Position numbers and translations under genes: made by a program. Positions 1 through 8,443 of a stretch of 29,892 nucleotides of DNA are shown in pieces. The DNA is from DATBIO01 sp036556965 (GTDB taxonomy: Bacteria > Acidobacteriota > Vicinamibacteria > Fen-336). How positions within the stretch are numbered: the stretch's first letter is position 1; the number at the start of each line of letters is the position of its first letter. The notes beneath the pieces are model-generated. The model had not been told where the DNA came from, did no database searches, and was given only the letters and a program-made list of their open reading frames with translations. The DNA lies in assembly GCA_036556965.1 (NCBI GenBank), contig DATBIO010000177.1, positions 1 to 29,892 on the forward strand. Direction: 5' to 3'.

Positions 1-364
1 CGCACACCCCCTCGGGCCCGACGGCCACGCCGAACACGGTCACCTGCCGGCGTGAGCGCACCGCGCCGGCCCGGACCTGCACGAAGGGGCTGAGGCGGCG
101 GCCGCGCCAGGGCGCGAAGACGGGGCCCGCCAGGACCGCCCACTCCGTCAGGTCCTCGCCCCGGGCCCGTCCGGACTGGCCCGTGGCCTCCGCCCCGACG
201 AGGAGCGTCCGGCCCAGCGGCCAGGCCAAGGCCAGCCCGGCGCCGCGCACCTCGTGGCCGCCCACGCGCAGGCTGGAGTAGCCACCGAAGAGGTCGGCCG
301 CCCCGGCGCTCGTGGACGCGGCGAGCAACCCGGCGGCCAGGGCCAGCGTGCGGCCGTTGCCCAT
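1..364 (-). CDS. Exported beta-barrel-like protein, N-terminal part (runs off left edge)
   Basis: An open frame enters from the left edge and begins at an ATG on the minus strand. It encodes at least 121 residues. The first ~22 residues form a Sec-type signal peptide (basic start, Ala/Leu core, then GAADLFGGY). The mature part alternates polar and hydrophobic residues with Gly turns (GGYSSLRVGGHEV, FAPWRGRRLSPFVQVRAG), as in small outer-membrane beta-barrels of the OmpA/porin-like type. The ATG shares one base with the TGA stop of the DUF1501 gene (TGATG), so the two are probably translationally coupled. The barrel assignment comes from texture, not a recognised family; a periplasmic beta-rich protein is the alternative. 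The C-terminus is missing. Confidence 0.6.
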   Translation of the reverse strand, partial: MGNGRTLALAAGLLAASTSAGAADLFGGYSSLRVGGHEVRGAGLALAWPLGRTLLVGAEATGQSGRARGEDLTEWAVLAGPVFAPWRGRRLSPFVQVRAGAVRSRRQVTVFGVAVGPEGVC

Positions 365-1590
365 CAGAAGATCCCCGGGTCGGGCCCCGGCGCGTAGCCG
401 GGGATGACGGCGGCGCCGTCGGCCACCCCGAGCCAGCGCGCGGCGGCCAGGAACACGTCGCGGAAGTCGGCGGTGTAGCGCAGGTCCCGTCCCTCGTTCA
501 GGGCGCCGCCGGAGAGGCCCGGCCAGCCGCCGTGGACGCGGCCGCCCCGCACGCTGCCGCCCAGGAAGAGCCCGCAGTGGGCGAAGCCGTGGTCGGTGCC
601 CGCGCTCCCGTTCTGGGCCGCCGTGCGCCCGAACTCGGTGGTGACCATCAGCAGCACGTCGTCGATGAAGGGGCCGAGGTCGCGCCGGAACGCCACCAGG
701 GCCGCGGCCAGGGGGGTGAAGTCCGCGGTGTTGGCGGCGAGCTGGTTGGCGTGGGTGTCGAAGGAGCCGGGTACGTTCACGTAGACGCAGCGCGTGCCCA
801 GCCCCGACTTGATGAGCTGGGCGGCCTGGCGCAGGCCGGAGCCCGCAGGGCCCGCGGGGTAGGCCGCGCCACCGGCGGGGGCCGCGGACAGGGCGGGGGA
901 CGTGCGCACGGTCTGGATGGCGTCGAAGACCTCGCGGCCGCTGCGGTGCACGGCCCCGTCCCCCGCCCCGTGCACGTCGCGCAGCAGCGCCTCCGCCTCC
1001 GCCGACCAGGAGGCGCCACCGCTGCCCGCGCGCACCGTGAAGGCGGCCAGGCTCTGCGTCACCAGCTCGGGATGGCTGCCCAGAACGGCCCGCGGCGTGC
1101 GCGACGAGAAGGCCACCATTTGGACGAGCGTCTCCCCGGGGACCTGCCGCGCCACGCGCTCGAGCCACCCGTCGCGCGTGGTCTTGTCCCCCGGGGTGCC
1201 GGTGTCCATGAAGTCCTGGGCGTCGAAGTGGGAGCGGGTGAGGGAGGCGTTGCCGAGGGCCGGGTGGAGGGCGAGCAGCCCCTCGCTGTACAGCTCGTGC
1301 AGCGGCGCCAGCGCCGGGTGCAGGCCGAAGAACCCGTCGAGGCTGCGCACGCCGTCACCCAGGCGCAGGCCGATTGCCGGGCGCAGTCCGTAGTAGTCGC
1401 CGTCCCCGTGGGGGACGCACATGTTGAGGCCGTCCGCCCCCCCGCGCAGGAACACCTGCACCAGCACGCGCGGTCCCGCCCGCGCGGCCTCCGCCGCGCG
1501 CGTGAGCAGGGTGCCCGGCGCGAAGCCGAAGCCCACCGCGGCCAGGCCGGCCCCCTTCACGAAGACGCGCCGCGAGGGGTCCCAGGCCAT
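364..1590 (-). CDS. DUF1501 family protein with Tat signal
   Basis: The protein has 408 residues, the usual length for DUF1501. The N-terminus carries a twin-arginine export signal (SRRVFVKGAGLAAVGFG), so it should leave the cytoplasm folded. Family hallmarks appear in order: VFLRGGADGLNMCVPHGDGD near residue 45, SRSHF-like TRSHFDAQDFMDTGTPGD, SFDTHANQ, and TEFGRTAAQNGSAGTDHG followed by GGSVRGGRVHGGWPGL. DUF1501 belongs to the alkaline-phosphatase/sulfatase-like superfamily, but its substrate is unknown. The ATG lies two bases after the DUF1800 stop. DUF1800-DUF1501 gene pairs are widespread in Acidobacteria, Planctomycetes and Proteobacteria, so the order supports both calls. Function remains unassigned. 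Confidence 0.93.
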   Translation of the reverse strand: MAWDPSRRVFVKGAGLAAVGFGFAPGTLLTRAAEAARAGPRVLVQVFLRGGADGLNMCVPHGDGDYYGLRPAIGLRLGDGVRSLDGFFGLHPALAPLHELYSEGLLALHPALGNASLTRSHFDAQDFMDTGTPGDKTTRDGWLERVARQVPGETLVQMVAFSSRTPRAVLGSHPELVTQSLAAFTVRAGSGGASWSAEAEALLRDVHGAGDGAVHRSGREVFDAIQTVRTSPALSAAPAGGAAYPAGPAGSGLRQAAQLIKSGLGTRCVYVNVPGSFDTHANQLAANTADFTPLAAALVAFRRDLGPFIDDVLLMVTTEFGRTAAQNGSAGTDHGFAHCGLFLGGSVRGGRVHGGWPGLSGGALNEGRDLRYTADFRDVFLAAARWLGVADGAAVIPGYAPGPDPGIF

Positions 1591-1592
1591 GC

Positions 1593-2978
1593 TCACTTCA
1601 CCTGGAAGGCGGGGCTGGCCAGGGCCACGCCCACCACCTTGAAGGCGGGGGGGAGGCCGTTCGAGGTCGCTCGCGCGCAGGTCGCGGCCACCTCGGCGGG
1701 CAGCGTGCCGCCGAAGACGCGCTTGTCCACCGCCGCCGTCACCGCGCGCGCGTCGCCCTGGTCCGCGCCGCCCAGGAGGGGGCGCAGGTCCACGGCCACG
1801 CCGTCCAGGGCCTGGCTGGCCAGGCCGAGGACGAAGTTCATGCGCGCGAGGTGCGAGCCGGGGTTCGGGATCCAGTCCGCGCCGCGGTCGCTCCAGCCCG
1901 TGGGGTCGAGAGACTCGTAGGTCGGCTGGCCCATGGCCGCCAGTCCCTCCGCGCGGCGCGGGTCCACGAGGGCGCGGGCGCTGGTGACTTCCGCCCCCAC
2001 GGCGCGCAGGGCGCTGACCACGTATTCGTGCGGCGTCTTCACCTTGCCCGGGCCGAAGGCCTCGCTCCAGAACTCGGGGCTCCCCACCAGCGCGCGCATG
2101 ACCTCGGTGAGGTCGCCGCCGCTGCCGGTGAAGGCTTCCGCGCACCGCCCCACCACGCTCTCCGGAGGGTCGTCGGCGACAAAGCGCCGGCACAGCTTGA
2201 GGGCAATCAGGCGCGCGGTGGAGGGGTGGCGCGCCAGGAGGTCGAGCACGTCCGTCCCGTCCTTCATTCCCTGGCCAGGAGGGAGCCGCTGGCCCAGCAC
2301 CGTCTTGGCCCCCTGGTCGTGGAGCGGCGGGCGAAAGACGAAGGCGCCTCCGCGCGCGTCGATGCTCCAGCCGGTGAAGGCGCGGGCCACCTCCTCGACA
2401 TCGCGCTGCGAGTAGCCCCCGTCGACGCCCAGGGTGTGCAGCTCCATCAGCTCGCGCGCGTAGTTCTCGTTGATGCTGCGGGCGCTGGAGAGGAAGTTGT
2501 CCAGGTAGGCCATCATCGACCACGAAGCGGCCACCGCCCCCAGCAGGTCCCGGAAGCGGCCGAGCGCGTGGGGACGGATGGCGTCGAGCTCGTAGCGCAC
2601 CACGCCCAGGCGCACCACCACGTCGCCCGCGAAGACGTTGAAGTGGTTGAACCAGAAGTCCGCCATGACCTCGGCCAGCTGGTTCCGGCCGTGCACGGCG
2701 CGCGCGTAGTGCGCGGTCGCGAACTCCAGGCCGGCGAGGGCCAGGGCGCGCGGGTCCGCCTCGTAACGCTGCAAGGTCTCCGCGATGGAGTAGCCGAGCG
2801 TGGACAGGCCGCGCACGCGGGCGTCGGCCTCGACGTCGGCGCCGGGATGGAGCTGCTCGTCCACCCAGCGCTCCAGCCCGCGGCCCAGCACCTCGTCGAT
2901 GCTCTCCGGGCGGGGCCCGTAGCCCAGCCGGTCCAGGGCGAAGCGGGCCAGGCGAGGGCCGACGGGCACGGAGCTCAT
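1593..2978 (-). CDS. DUF1800 family protein
   Basis: The protein has 461 residues and begins at an ATG with an AGGA ribosome-binding element seven bases upstream (2986-2989). DUF1800 hallmarks are RLGYGPRPESIDEV at the N-terminus, DFWFNHFNVFAG near residue 110, NENYARELMELHTLGVDGGY near residue 170, the GWSI segment, and a C-terminal NPGSHLARMNF region. No signal peptide is visible, while its DUF1501 partner has a Tat signal. Export with the partner as a folded complex is possible (inference). It is the first gene of a minus-strand unit DUF1800-DUF1501-barrel. DUF1800 is often proposed to be needed for an unknown exported or extracellular activity, but no reaction is established. Confidence 0.92.
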   Translation of the reverse strand: MSSVPVGPRLARFALDRLGYGPRPESIDEVLGRGLERWVDEQLHPGADVEADARVRGLSTLGYSIAETLQRYEADPRALALAGLEFATAHYARAVHGRNQLAEVMADFWFNHFNVFAGDVVVRLGVVRYELDAIRPHALGRFRDLLGAVAASWSMMAYLDNFLSSARSINENYARELMELHTLGVDGGYSQRDVEEVARAFTGWSIDARGGAFVFRPPLHDQGAKTVLGQRLPPGQGMKDGTDVLDLLARHPSTARLIALKLCRRFVADDPPESVVGRCAEAFTGSGGDLTEVMRALVGSPEFWSEAFGPGKVKTPHEYVVSALRAVGAEVTSARALVDPRRAEGLAAMGQPTYESLDPTGWSDRGADWIPNPGSHLARMNFVLGLASQALDGVAVDLRPLLGGADQGDARAVTAAVDKRVFGGTLPAEVAATCARATSNGLPPAFKVVGVALASPAFQVK

Positions 2979-3019
2979 GGGTGGTTCCTGCCCGCCTTGG
3001 ACCGGGCGGCCCGGCCCGG

Positions 3020-3038
3020 GGTTGAACGCGGCTCAACC
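3020..3038. promoter_or_regulatory. Small dyad in the divergent DUF1800/Rieske spacer
   Basis: The 91-bp spacer between the divergent DUF1800 and Rieske starts contains GGTTGA-N7-TCAACC, a perfect 6-bp inverted repeat. CTCAACC occurs again at about 3058-3064. Such a site could bind a dimeric regulator of both genes. No convincing -35/-10 pair was found for either direction, so this is only a candidate. Confidence 0.3.
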
Positions 3039-3069
3039 GTGGACGCGGCCGCGCGGTCTCAACCAGCAC

Positions 3070-3477
3070 ATGCCCGGCCGTCGCCTGTTCGTGAGCGCGG
3101 TGACCTCGGCCTTGGCCGGGCTTCGCTGCGGCGGGGGCGCGGGTCCCACCGATCCGCTGGCGCCGCCCCGGCCCGCGCCGCGCACCATCGCGGTGCCCCT
3201 CATGGCGGTGGGGGAAACGGTGGCCGTCTTCGACGGCGACCTGTTGCTGGCGGTGACGCGCCTGACCGCGGGCACCGTGGCCGCCGTCTCGCGCGTGTGC
3301 ACGCACCAGGGCTGCACCGTGCTCCTCCCCGCGGCCGCGGCCCAGACGCTGGATTGCCCCTGCCACGGCTCGCGCTTCACCACGGCGGGGAGCGTGGTCC
3401 AGGGCCCGGCCACGCGTGCGCTGGCCTCCTATCCCGCGCGCATCGAGGGGGGCCAGGTGCTGGTCACGGTGGGCTGA
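3070..3477 (+). CDS. Exported Rieske [2Fe-2S] protein
   Basis: The protein is short (135 residues). Its C-terminal two thirds are a Rieske domain with both cluster-binding boxes: CTHQGC (Cys77, His79) and CPCHGS (Cys96, His99). The extra Cys82 and Cys98 match the disulfide of high-potential bc1/b6f-type Rieske proteins. The N-terminus (MPGRRLFVSAVTSALAGL) looks like a Tat-type signal, the normal route for a pre-assembled cluster; Cys20 could be a lipid-attachment site, but the box is poor. The chosen ATG starts this signal; no clear ribosome-binding site precedes it, so the start is less certain. No cytochrome b gene is adjacent, so it may serve another electron-transfer chain. The 3' end overlaps the convergent glycosyltransferase by 14 bp. 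Confidence 0.88.
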   Translation: MPGRRLFVSAVTSALAGLRCGGGAGPTDPLAPPRPAPRTIAVPLMAVGETVAVFDGDLLLAVTRLTAGTVAAVSRVCTHQGCTVLLPAAAAQTLDCPCHGSRFTTAGSVVQGPATRALASYPARIEGGQVLVTVG

Positions 3478-5169
3478 CGGGGGAGCGGGCGCGGCGGCGC
3501 GCGCGCTCCGCGCGCACCGCCTCCTTCCACTCCTGGCGCGCCTTGCGCAGGGCCGCGGGGTCCGTGGTGTCGAAGTTCGCGCCCAGGTGGAGGACGCGGG
3601 GCTGCGGGCGCGCGAGCAAGCCGCGCAGGGTCACCGCGTCCGCGGCCACGTAGCGGTGCGTGGAGACCTCCCGCAGCGCGCCCCCCAGCGATCGCTGCTC
3701 CGCCTCGTCGAGGACGAACAGCCGTGGGGGACCCTCCACCGCGCTCCACAGCGCGCAGCGCTCCTCCGCGGCCAGGCGAGCGTGGAACAGGAGGTCGCGC
3801 TGCACGCGGGCGTCGTCGTGGCACACCACCACGCCCGCCTCGGGGACGTAGGCGCGCTCGCGCAGGACCTCCTCCACCAGGCGCGCGTGCGGCTGGGCCG
3901 CGGCGAAGGCGGGAAGGAAGAGGGCGGCGAGGGCCAGGTAGATGGACAGGGCGGCCGCGGACACCCCGCCCAGGACGGCCAGCGGGCGCGCGCGCACCGC
4001 CACCACCAGCAGCCCGAGGGCCAGGACCGCCGCGCCGGCGCGCGCGGCCCGCAGCAGCGCCCGGGCGGGCAGCCAGCCCGCGGGCAGGGACACCGCGCCC
4101 AGGGCCAGGGCGGCCAGGACCGCGGCCAGCAGCACCAGGACGACCCGCGCGCCCGCGCGCCGCCGCGGGCCCCAGGGCGCCGCGAACAGCGCGCCCACGG
4201 CCAGCGACAACGGCGGGAGCAGGGGGAGCAGGTAGTAGTCGATCTTGCCGCGAGAGAGGCTGAGGGGTACGGCCATGGCCGCCGCCCACCCGAGGAGGAG
4301 GCGCGTCTCGGGCGGGGCCGGGCGGCGGGCGGCGAGCACGGCCGCGGGAAGGAAGAGCGACCAGGGCAGGCCCAGCGCCGCGTAGGCCTCCGCGTAGTAC
4401 CAGAGGGGGCGCTCCGCGTCGTAGGTCGAGGCCGCGAACCGCTGCAGGTTCTCGCGCATGAAGAAGTGGCGCAGCGGCTCCGCGCCCTCGCGCGCGGCCA
4501 GGAACGCGAACCACCCGAAGCCCAGGGCGGCGAAGAGGACCAGGCCGAGGGCCGCGCCCGGCCCCCAGACGGACAGCGAGCGCCTCCGGTGCCAGGCCAG
4601 GAGGGCGAGGCCGAGGCCGGGAAGCAGCACCGCCACCGGGCCCTTGGTCAGGAAGCCGAGGCCCAGCAGGGCGCCCACCAGGGGGAGCGCGGCGCGCGGC
4701 GGCCGCTCGCCGGTCGCGCGCGCTCCGGCGGCCACGGCGGCGGTGGCGAACAGCGTCATGAGCATGTCCGACATGGCCAGGCGCCCGAAGCTCACGAAGG
4801 CCAGGGTGGTGGCCAGGGCGGCGCCGCCGCAGAGGGCGGCGCGCGTCCCGAGCAGGAGCGCGCCCAGCCGGATGGTGGCGGCCACGGCCAGCAGGGCGGC
4901 GACCACGGAGACCAGCCGCCCCGCGGCGGTGGTCGGACCGAAGGCCTCCATGCTGGCGGCCATCAGCCAGTAGGTGAGCGCCGGCTTGTCGTAGAAGGGC
5001 GCGCCGCGGTAGCGCGGCACCAGCCAGTCGCCCGTCTCCGCCATCGCGCGCGCGGCGTCCAGGAAGTAGATCTCCGCCCGCTCGAAGGGCGCGGCGCCCA
5101 GGCCCGGCAGCAGGACGAGGGCCGCGGCCAGCGCCACCAGGGCGGCGCCGGCCACGGGACGCCGCACGC

Positions 5170-5173
<4 letters not shown>
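3464..5173 (-). CDS. ArnT/PMT-type GT-C membrane glycosyltransferase
   Basis: The gene encodes 569 residues from a GTG that overlaps the tpiA stop as GTGA; a longer open frame upstream lies inside tpiA and is dismissed. A first membrane helix (residues ~5-25) is followed by a periplasmic loop with ERAEIYFLDAARAMAETGDW and YRGAPFYDKPALTYWL, the ArnT/PMT_2 signature loop. About ten more hydrophobic segments follow, with SRGKIDYYLLPLLPPLSL, also typical of ArnT-like enzymes. The C-terminal ~150 residues are soluble, probably periplasmic. Such enzymes transfer a sugar from a polyprenyl-phosphate donor onto lipid A, lipids or proteins. The usual acidic DE pair is read here as ERAE, and the acceptor cannot be told. 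Its coupling to a glycolytic gene is unusual. Confidence 0.85.
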
Positions 5174-5922
<749 letters not shown>

Positions 5923-5944
5923 GGGAGGGTGCTCGCGCGGCGCC

Positions 5945-7132
5945 TCACGGGGCGTCGTCCAGGCAGGCCACCCCGGGCAGCGGGTCGCCGCTGAGGAACT
6001 CCAGCGATGCGCCGCCCCCCGTGGAGACGTGGTCGATGCGGTCGGCCAGGCCCATCTGCGTGACCGCGGCCACGCTGTCCCCTCCGCCCACGATGCTGGT
6101 CCCCGGCGAGTCGGCCAGGGCCTGGGCCATGGCCCGCGTGCCCGCGGCGAAGGGCGCCAGCTCGAACACGCCCATGGGCCCGTTCCACAGCACGAGCCGG
6201 GCCCGGCGGAGCTCCTCGGCGTAGGCCTGGATGGTGAGGGGGCCGATGTCGAGACCCATCCATCCGTCCGGGATCTCCGTCACCGGCACCGTCTTGCGCT
6301 CCACGTCCTCCTTGAGCGCGGGAGCCACCACGTGGTCGACGGGCAGGCGGAGGCGGTCACCGCCCTTCTCCAGGAGCGCCCGCGCCAGGTCCACCTTGTC
6401 CTCCTCCACCAGGCTCTTCGCGGTGGCGAGCCCGCGCGCGCGGAAGAAGGTGTACGCCATGCCGCCGCCCACCAGCAGCCTGTCCACGCGCGCGAGCAGG
6501 CTCTCGATGACCTGGATCTTGTCCGAGACCTTGGCTCCGCCGAGGATGGCCACGAACGGCCGCTCCGGCGCCTCCAGGGCCAGCCCGAGGTAGCGCAGCT
6601 CCTTCTCCATGAGCAGGCCGGCCACGCGGCGGCCGACGTGGGCGGCCACGCCCTCGGTGGAGGCGTGGGCGCGGTGCGCGCTGCCGAAGGCGTCGTTGAC
6701 GAAGACGCGCGCGCCGCTGTCCGCGATGAGACGCCGCGCGAAGGCGGCGTCGTTCGCCTCTTCCTCCTTGTGGAAGCGCACGTTCTCCAGCAGCAGCACG
6801 CCCCCCTCGGCCAGGGCGCGGGCCATGGCCTCGGCCTCGGGGCCGACGCAGTCCGGGGCCATGGCCACCGGGGCCTCCAGCAGCTCGGCCAGCCGCGCCG
6901 CCACCGGGGCCAGGCTCAGCGCAGGGTCCGGCCCCTTCTTCGGGCGTCCGAGGTGGGAGGCCAGCACCAGGCGCGCCCCGCGCGCGCGCAGCGCGCGCAG
7001 GGTGGGCAGCGCCGCGCGCACGCGCGTGTCGTCGGTGAGGGCGCCGTCCTCCAGGGGGACGTTGAAGTCCACCCGCACGAATGCGGTCTGGCCCCGGACG
7101 TCGCCGAGGTCGCGGATGGTGGCCTTGGGCAC
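5945..7132 (-). CDS. pgk: Phosphoglycerate kinase
   Basis: The protein has 395 residues, normal for bacterial PGK, and makes ATP from 1,3-bisphosphoglycerate in glycolysis (the reverse in gluconeogenesis). Signatures run the full length: RVDFNVPLEDG near residue 20, SHLGRPKKG, LLLENVRFHKEEE, VNDAFGSAHRAHAS, GGAKVSDKIQVI, WNGPMGVFE, and the C-terminal nucleotide loop GGGDSVAAV followed by STGGGASLEFL. The start is GTG, 16 bp after the gap stop codon, with no strong ribosome-binding site, which fits translation within the operon. Confidence 0.98.
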   Translation of the reverse strand: MPKATIRDLGDVRGQTAFVRVDFNVPLEDGALTDDTRVRAALPTLRALRARGARLVLASHLGRPKKGPDPALSLAPVAARLAELLEAPVAMAPDCVGPEAEAMARALAEGGVLLLENVRFHKEEEANDAAFARRLIADSGARVFVNDAFGSAHRAHASTEGVAAHVGRRVAGLLMEKELRYLGLALEAPERPFVAILGGAKVSDKIQVIESLLARVDRLLVGGGMAYTFFRARGLATAKSLVEEDKVDLARALLEKGGDRLRLPVDHVVAPALKEDVERKTVPVTEIPDGWMGLDIGPLTIQAYAEELRRARLVLWNGPMGVFELAPFAAGTRAMAQALADSPGTSIVGGGDSVAAVTQMGLADRIDHVSTGGGASLEFLSGDPLPGVACLDDAP

Positions 7133-7148
7133 GGGCGTGGTGCCCGTC

Positions 7149-8159
7149 CTAGGCGTGGTCGCGCGCGGCCATGAAATGGAGCAGGTCCTTCATGCGGTTG
7201 GAGAAGCCCCACTCGTTGTCGTACCAGGAGAACACCTTGGCCATGGTGCCGTCCACGACCTTGGTGAGGGGCGCGTCCACGATGGAGGAATGGGGGTTGC
7301 CGCGGAAGTCCACGGAGACCAGCTCCTCCTCGCTGACGTCGAGCACGCCCTTCATGGGTCCGGCGGCCGCCTTCCGGAAGGCGGCGTTGATCTCCTCCGC
7401 GGTGGCCTTCTTCTCCAGGAGCACGGTGAGGTCGACGATGGAGACGTTGGGAGTGGGCACGCGGATGGCCACGCCGTCGAGCTTGCCCTTCAGCTCGGGG
7501 ATGGCCAGGTAGATGGCCTTGGCCGCCCCCGTGGAGGTGGGGATCATGCTCTCCGCCGCCGCGCGCGCCCGGCGCAGGTCCTTGTGGGGCAGGTCGAGGA
7601 TCTTCTGGTCGTTGGTGTAGGAGTGCACCGTGGTCATCTGGCCGCGCACGATTCCGAAGGAGTCGTTCAGGACCTTGGCCACCGGGCCCAGGCAGTTGGT
7701 GGTGCAGGAGGCGTTGGAGACCACGAGGTGGCTCTTGGGGTCGTACTTGTCCTGGTTGACCCCCATGACGATGGTCAGGTCCTCGCCCTTGGCGGGGGCG
7801 GAGATGATGACCTTGCGCGCGCCGGCGGCGATGTGGGCCTTCGCCTTTTCCGCGTCCGTGAAGAGCCCGGTGGACTCCACCACGTACTCCACCCCGAGGT
7901 CCTTCCAGGGGAGCTGGCCCGGGTCCTTGATGGCCAGGACCTTGACCGTGCGCCCCGCCACCCGGATGGTGTCCCCCTCCGCCTGCACCTCGTCGGGGAG
8001 GTTGCCCAGGATGGAGTCGTACTTGAAGAGGTGGGCGAGGGTGTGGGCGTCCGTGATGTCGTTCACGGCCACGAAGTCCAGGTCCTTGTCGTGCAGGGCC
8101 GCGCGCAGGATGTTGCGGCCGATACGTCCGAAGCCGTTGATGCCGACACGTACTGCCAT
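7149..8159 (-). CDS. gap: Glyceraldehyde-3-phosphate dehydrogenase (NAD type)
   Basis: The enzyme has 336 residues and oxidises glyceraldehyde-3-phosphate to 1,3-bisphosphoglycerate. The N-terminal Rossmann motif VGINGFGRIGRN is followed by VNDITD, whose Asp34 points to NAD rather than NADP. The catalytic centre SNASCTTNC gives Cys152, and the C-terminus has SWYDNEWGFSNR. The ATG at 8159 is preferred over the in-frame GTG three codons upstream because GGAGGT (8169-8174) is correctly spaced for ATG and nearly touches the GTG. It is the first gene of the gap-pgk-tpiA-glycosyltransferase unit and has its own clear promoter. Confidence 0.98.
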   Translation of the reverse strand: MAVRVGINGFGRIGRNILRAALHDKDLDFVAVNDITDAHTLAHLFKYDSILGNLPDEVQAEGDTIRVAGRTVKVLAIKDPGQLPWKDLGVEYVVESTGLFTDAEKAKAHIAAGARKVIISAPAKGEDLTIVMGVNQDKYDPKSHLVVSNASCTTNCLGPVAKVLNDSFGIVRGQMTTVHSYTNDQKILDLPHKDLRRARAAAESMIPTSTGAAKAIYLAIPELKGKLDGVAIRVPTPNVSIVDLTVLLEKKATAEEINAAFRKAAAGPMKGVLDVSEEELVSVDFRGNPHSSIVDAPLTKVVDGTMAKVFSWYDNEWGFSNRMKDLLHFMAARDHA

Positions 8160-8168
8160 CGCCTTCAC

Positions 8169-8174
8169 ACCTCC
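8169..8174 (-). promoter_or_regulatory. Ribosome-binding site of gap
   Basis: GGAGGT on the minus strand lies about nine bases before the ATG at 8159. It decides the start against the upstream in-frame GTG and is one of the few strong Shine-Dalgarno sites in the window, fitting a highly expressed enzyme. Confidence 0.8.
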
Positions 8175-8198
8175 ACGCGCAGATCCGCCGGGGCGGCG

Positions 8199-8228
8199 AG
8201 TCTAGCCGAGCGCGAAAATGGCCGTCAA
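8199..8228 (-). promoter_or_regulatory. Sigma-70-type promoter of the gap-pgk-tpiA operon
   Basis: On the minus strand, TTGACG (8223-8228) and TAGACT (8199-8204) are separated by 18 bp. The -35 box matches five of six consensus bases and the -10 box four of six. The expected transcript start near 8192 leaves a leader of about 33 nt that contains the GGAGGT site. The AT-rich patch here stands out from the GC-rich surroundings. Confidence 0.72.
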
Positions 8229-8255
8229 GACAACAAGCCGGCAGCGTATCATCGG

Positions 8256-8415
8256 GTGGCGGGAGCGCGCGTCCTCGCCGCCCTCTTCGCGGCCCTGCTC
8301 CCGCTCTCCGTGGCGGCCCCCGGATCCGGCCTACCGTGTCGTGGCCAACCCCCGGGTGCCCGGCGCCTCCGAGGCGCAGCTGCCCGAGACGGTCAAGGCC
8401 CTGAGAATCGAGTAG
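8256..8415 (+). pseudogene. Frameshifted remnant of a small exported protein (PstS-like N-terminus?)
   Basis: From GTG at 8256 one frame reads a good signal peptide (VAGARVLAALFAALLPLSVAA). At the run CCCCC (8317-8321) coding character moves to the next frame, which reads DPAYRVVANPRVPGAS and ends at TAG 8413-8415. Removing one C would join both parts into a protein of about 52 residues. The YRVVANPRVP segment resembles the first strand of small phosphate-binding-protein-like exported proteins, but this rests on a few residues. Either a decayed fragment with most of the gene lost or a sequencing slip in a short ORF is possible. The rest of the 8160-8443 spacer holds the gap promoter and nothing else recognised. 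Confidence 0.4.
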
Positions 8416-8443
8416 GGGCCCGCCTGCCGTAACATAGGCGGTC

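Noticed and set aside
364..3366. A 1000-codon open frame on the minus strand spanning DUF1800 and DUF1501
   Set aside because: Its last 408 codons are the DUF1501 gene; the front is an out-of-frame reading of DUF1800 rich in Arg, Gly and Pro, without family motifs.
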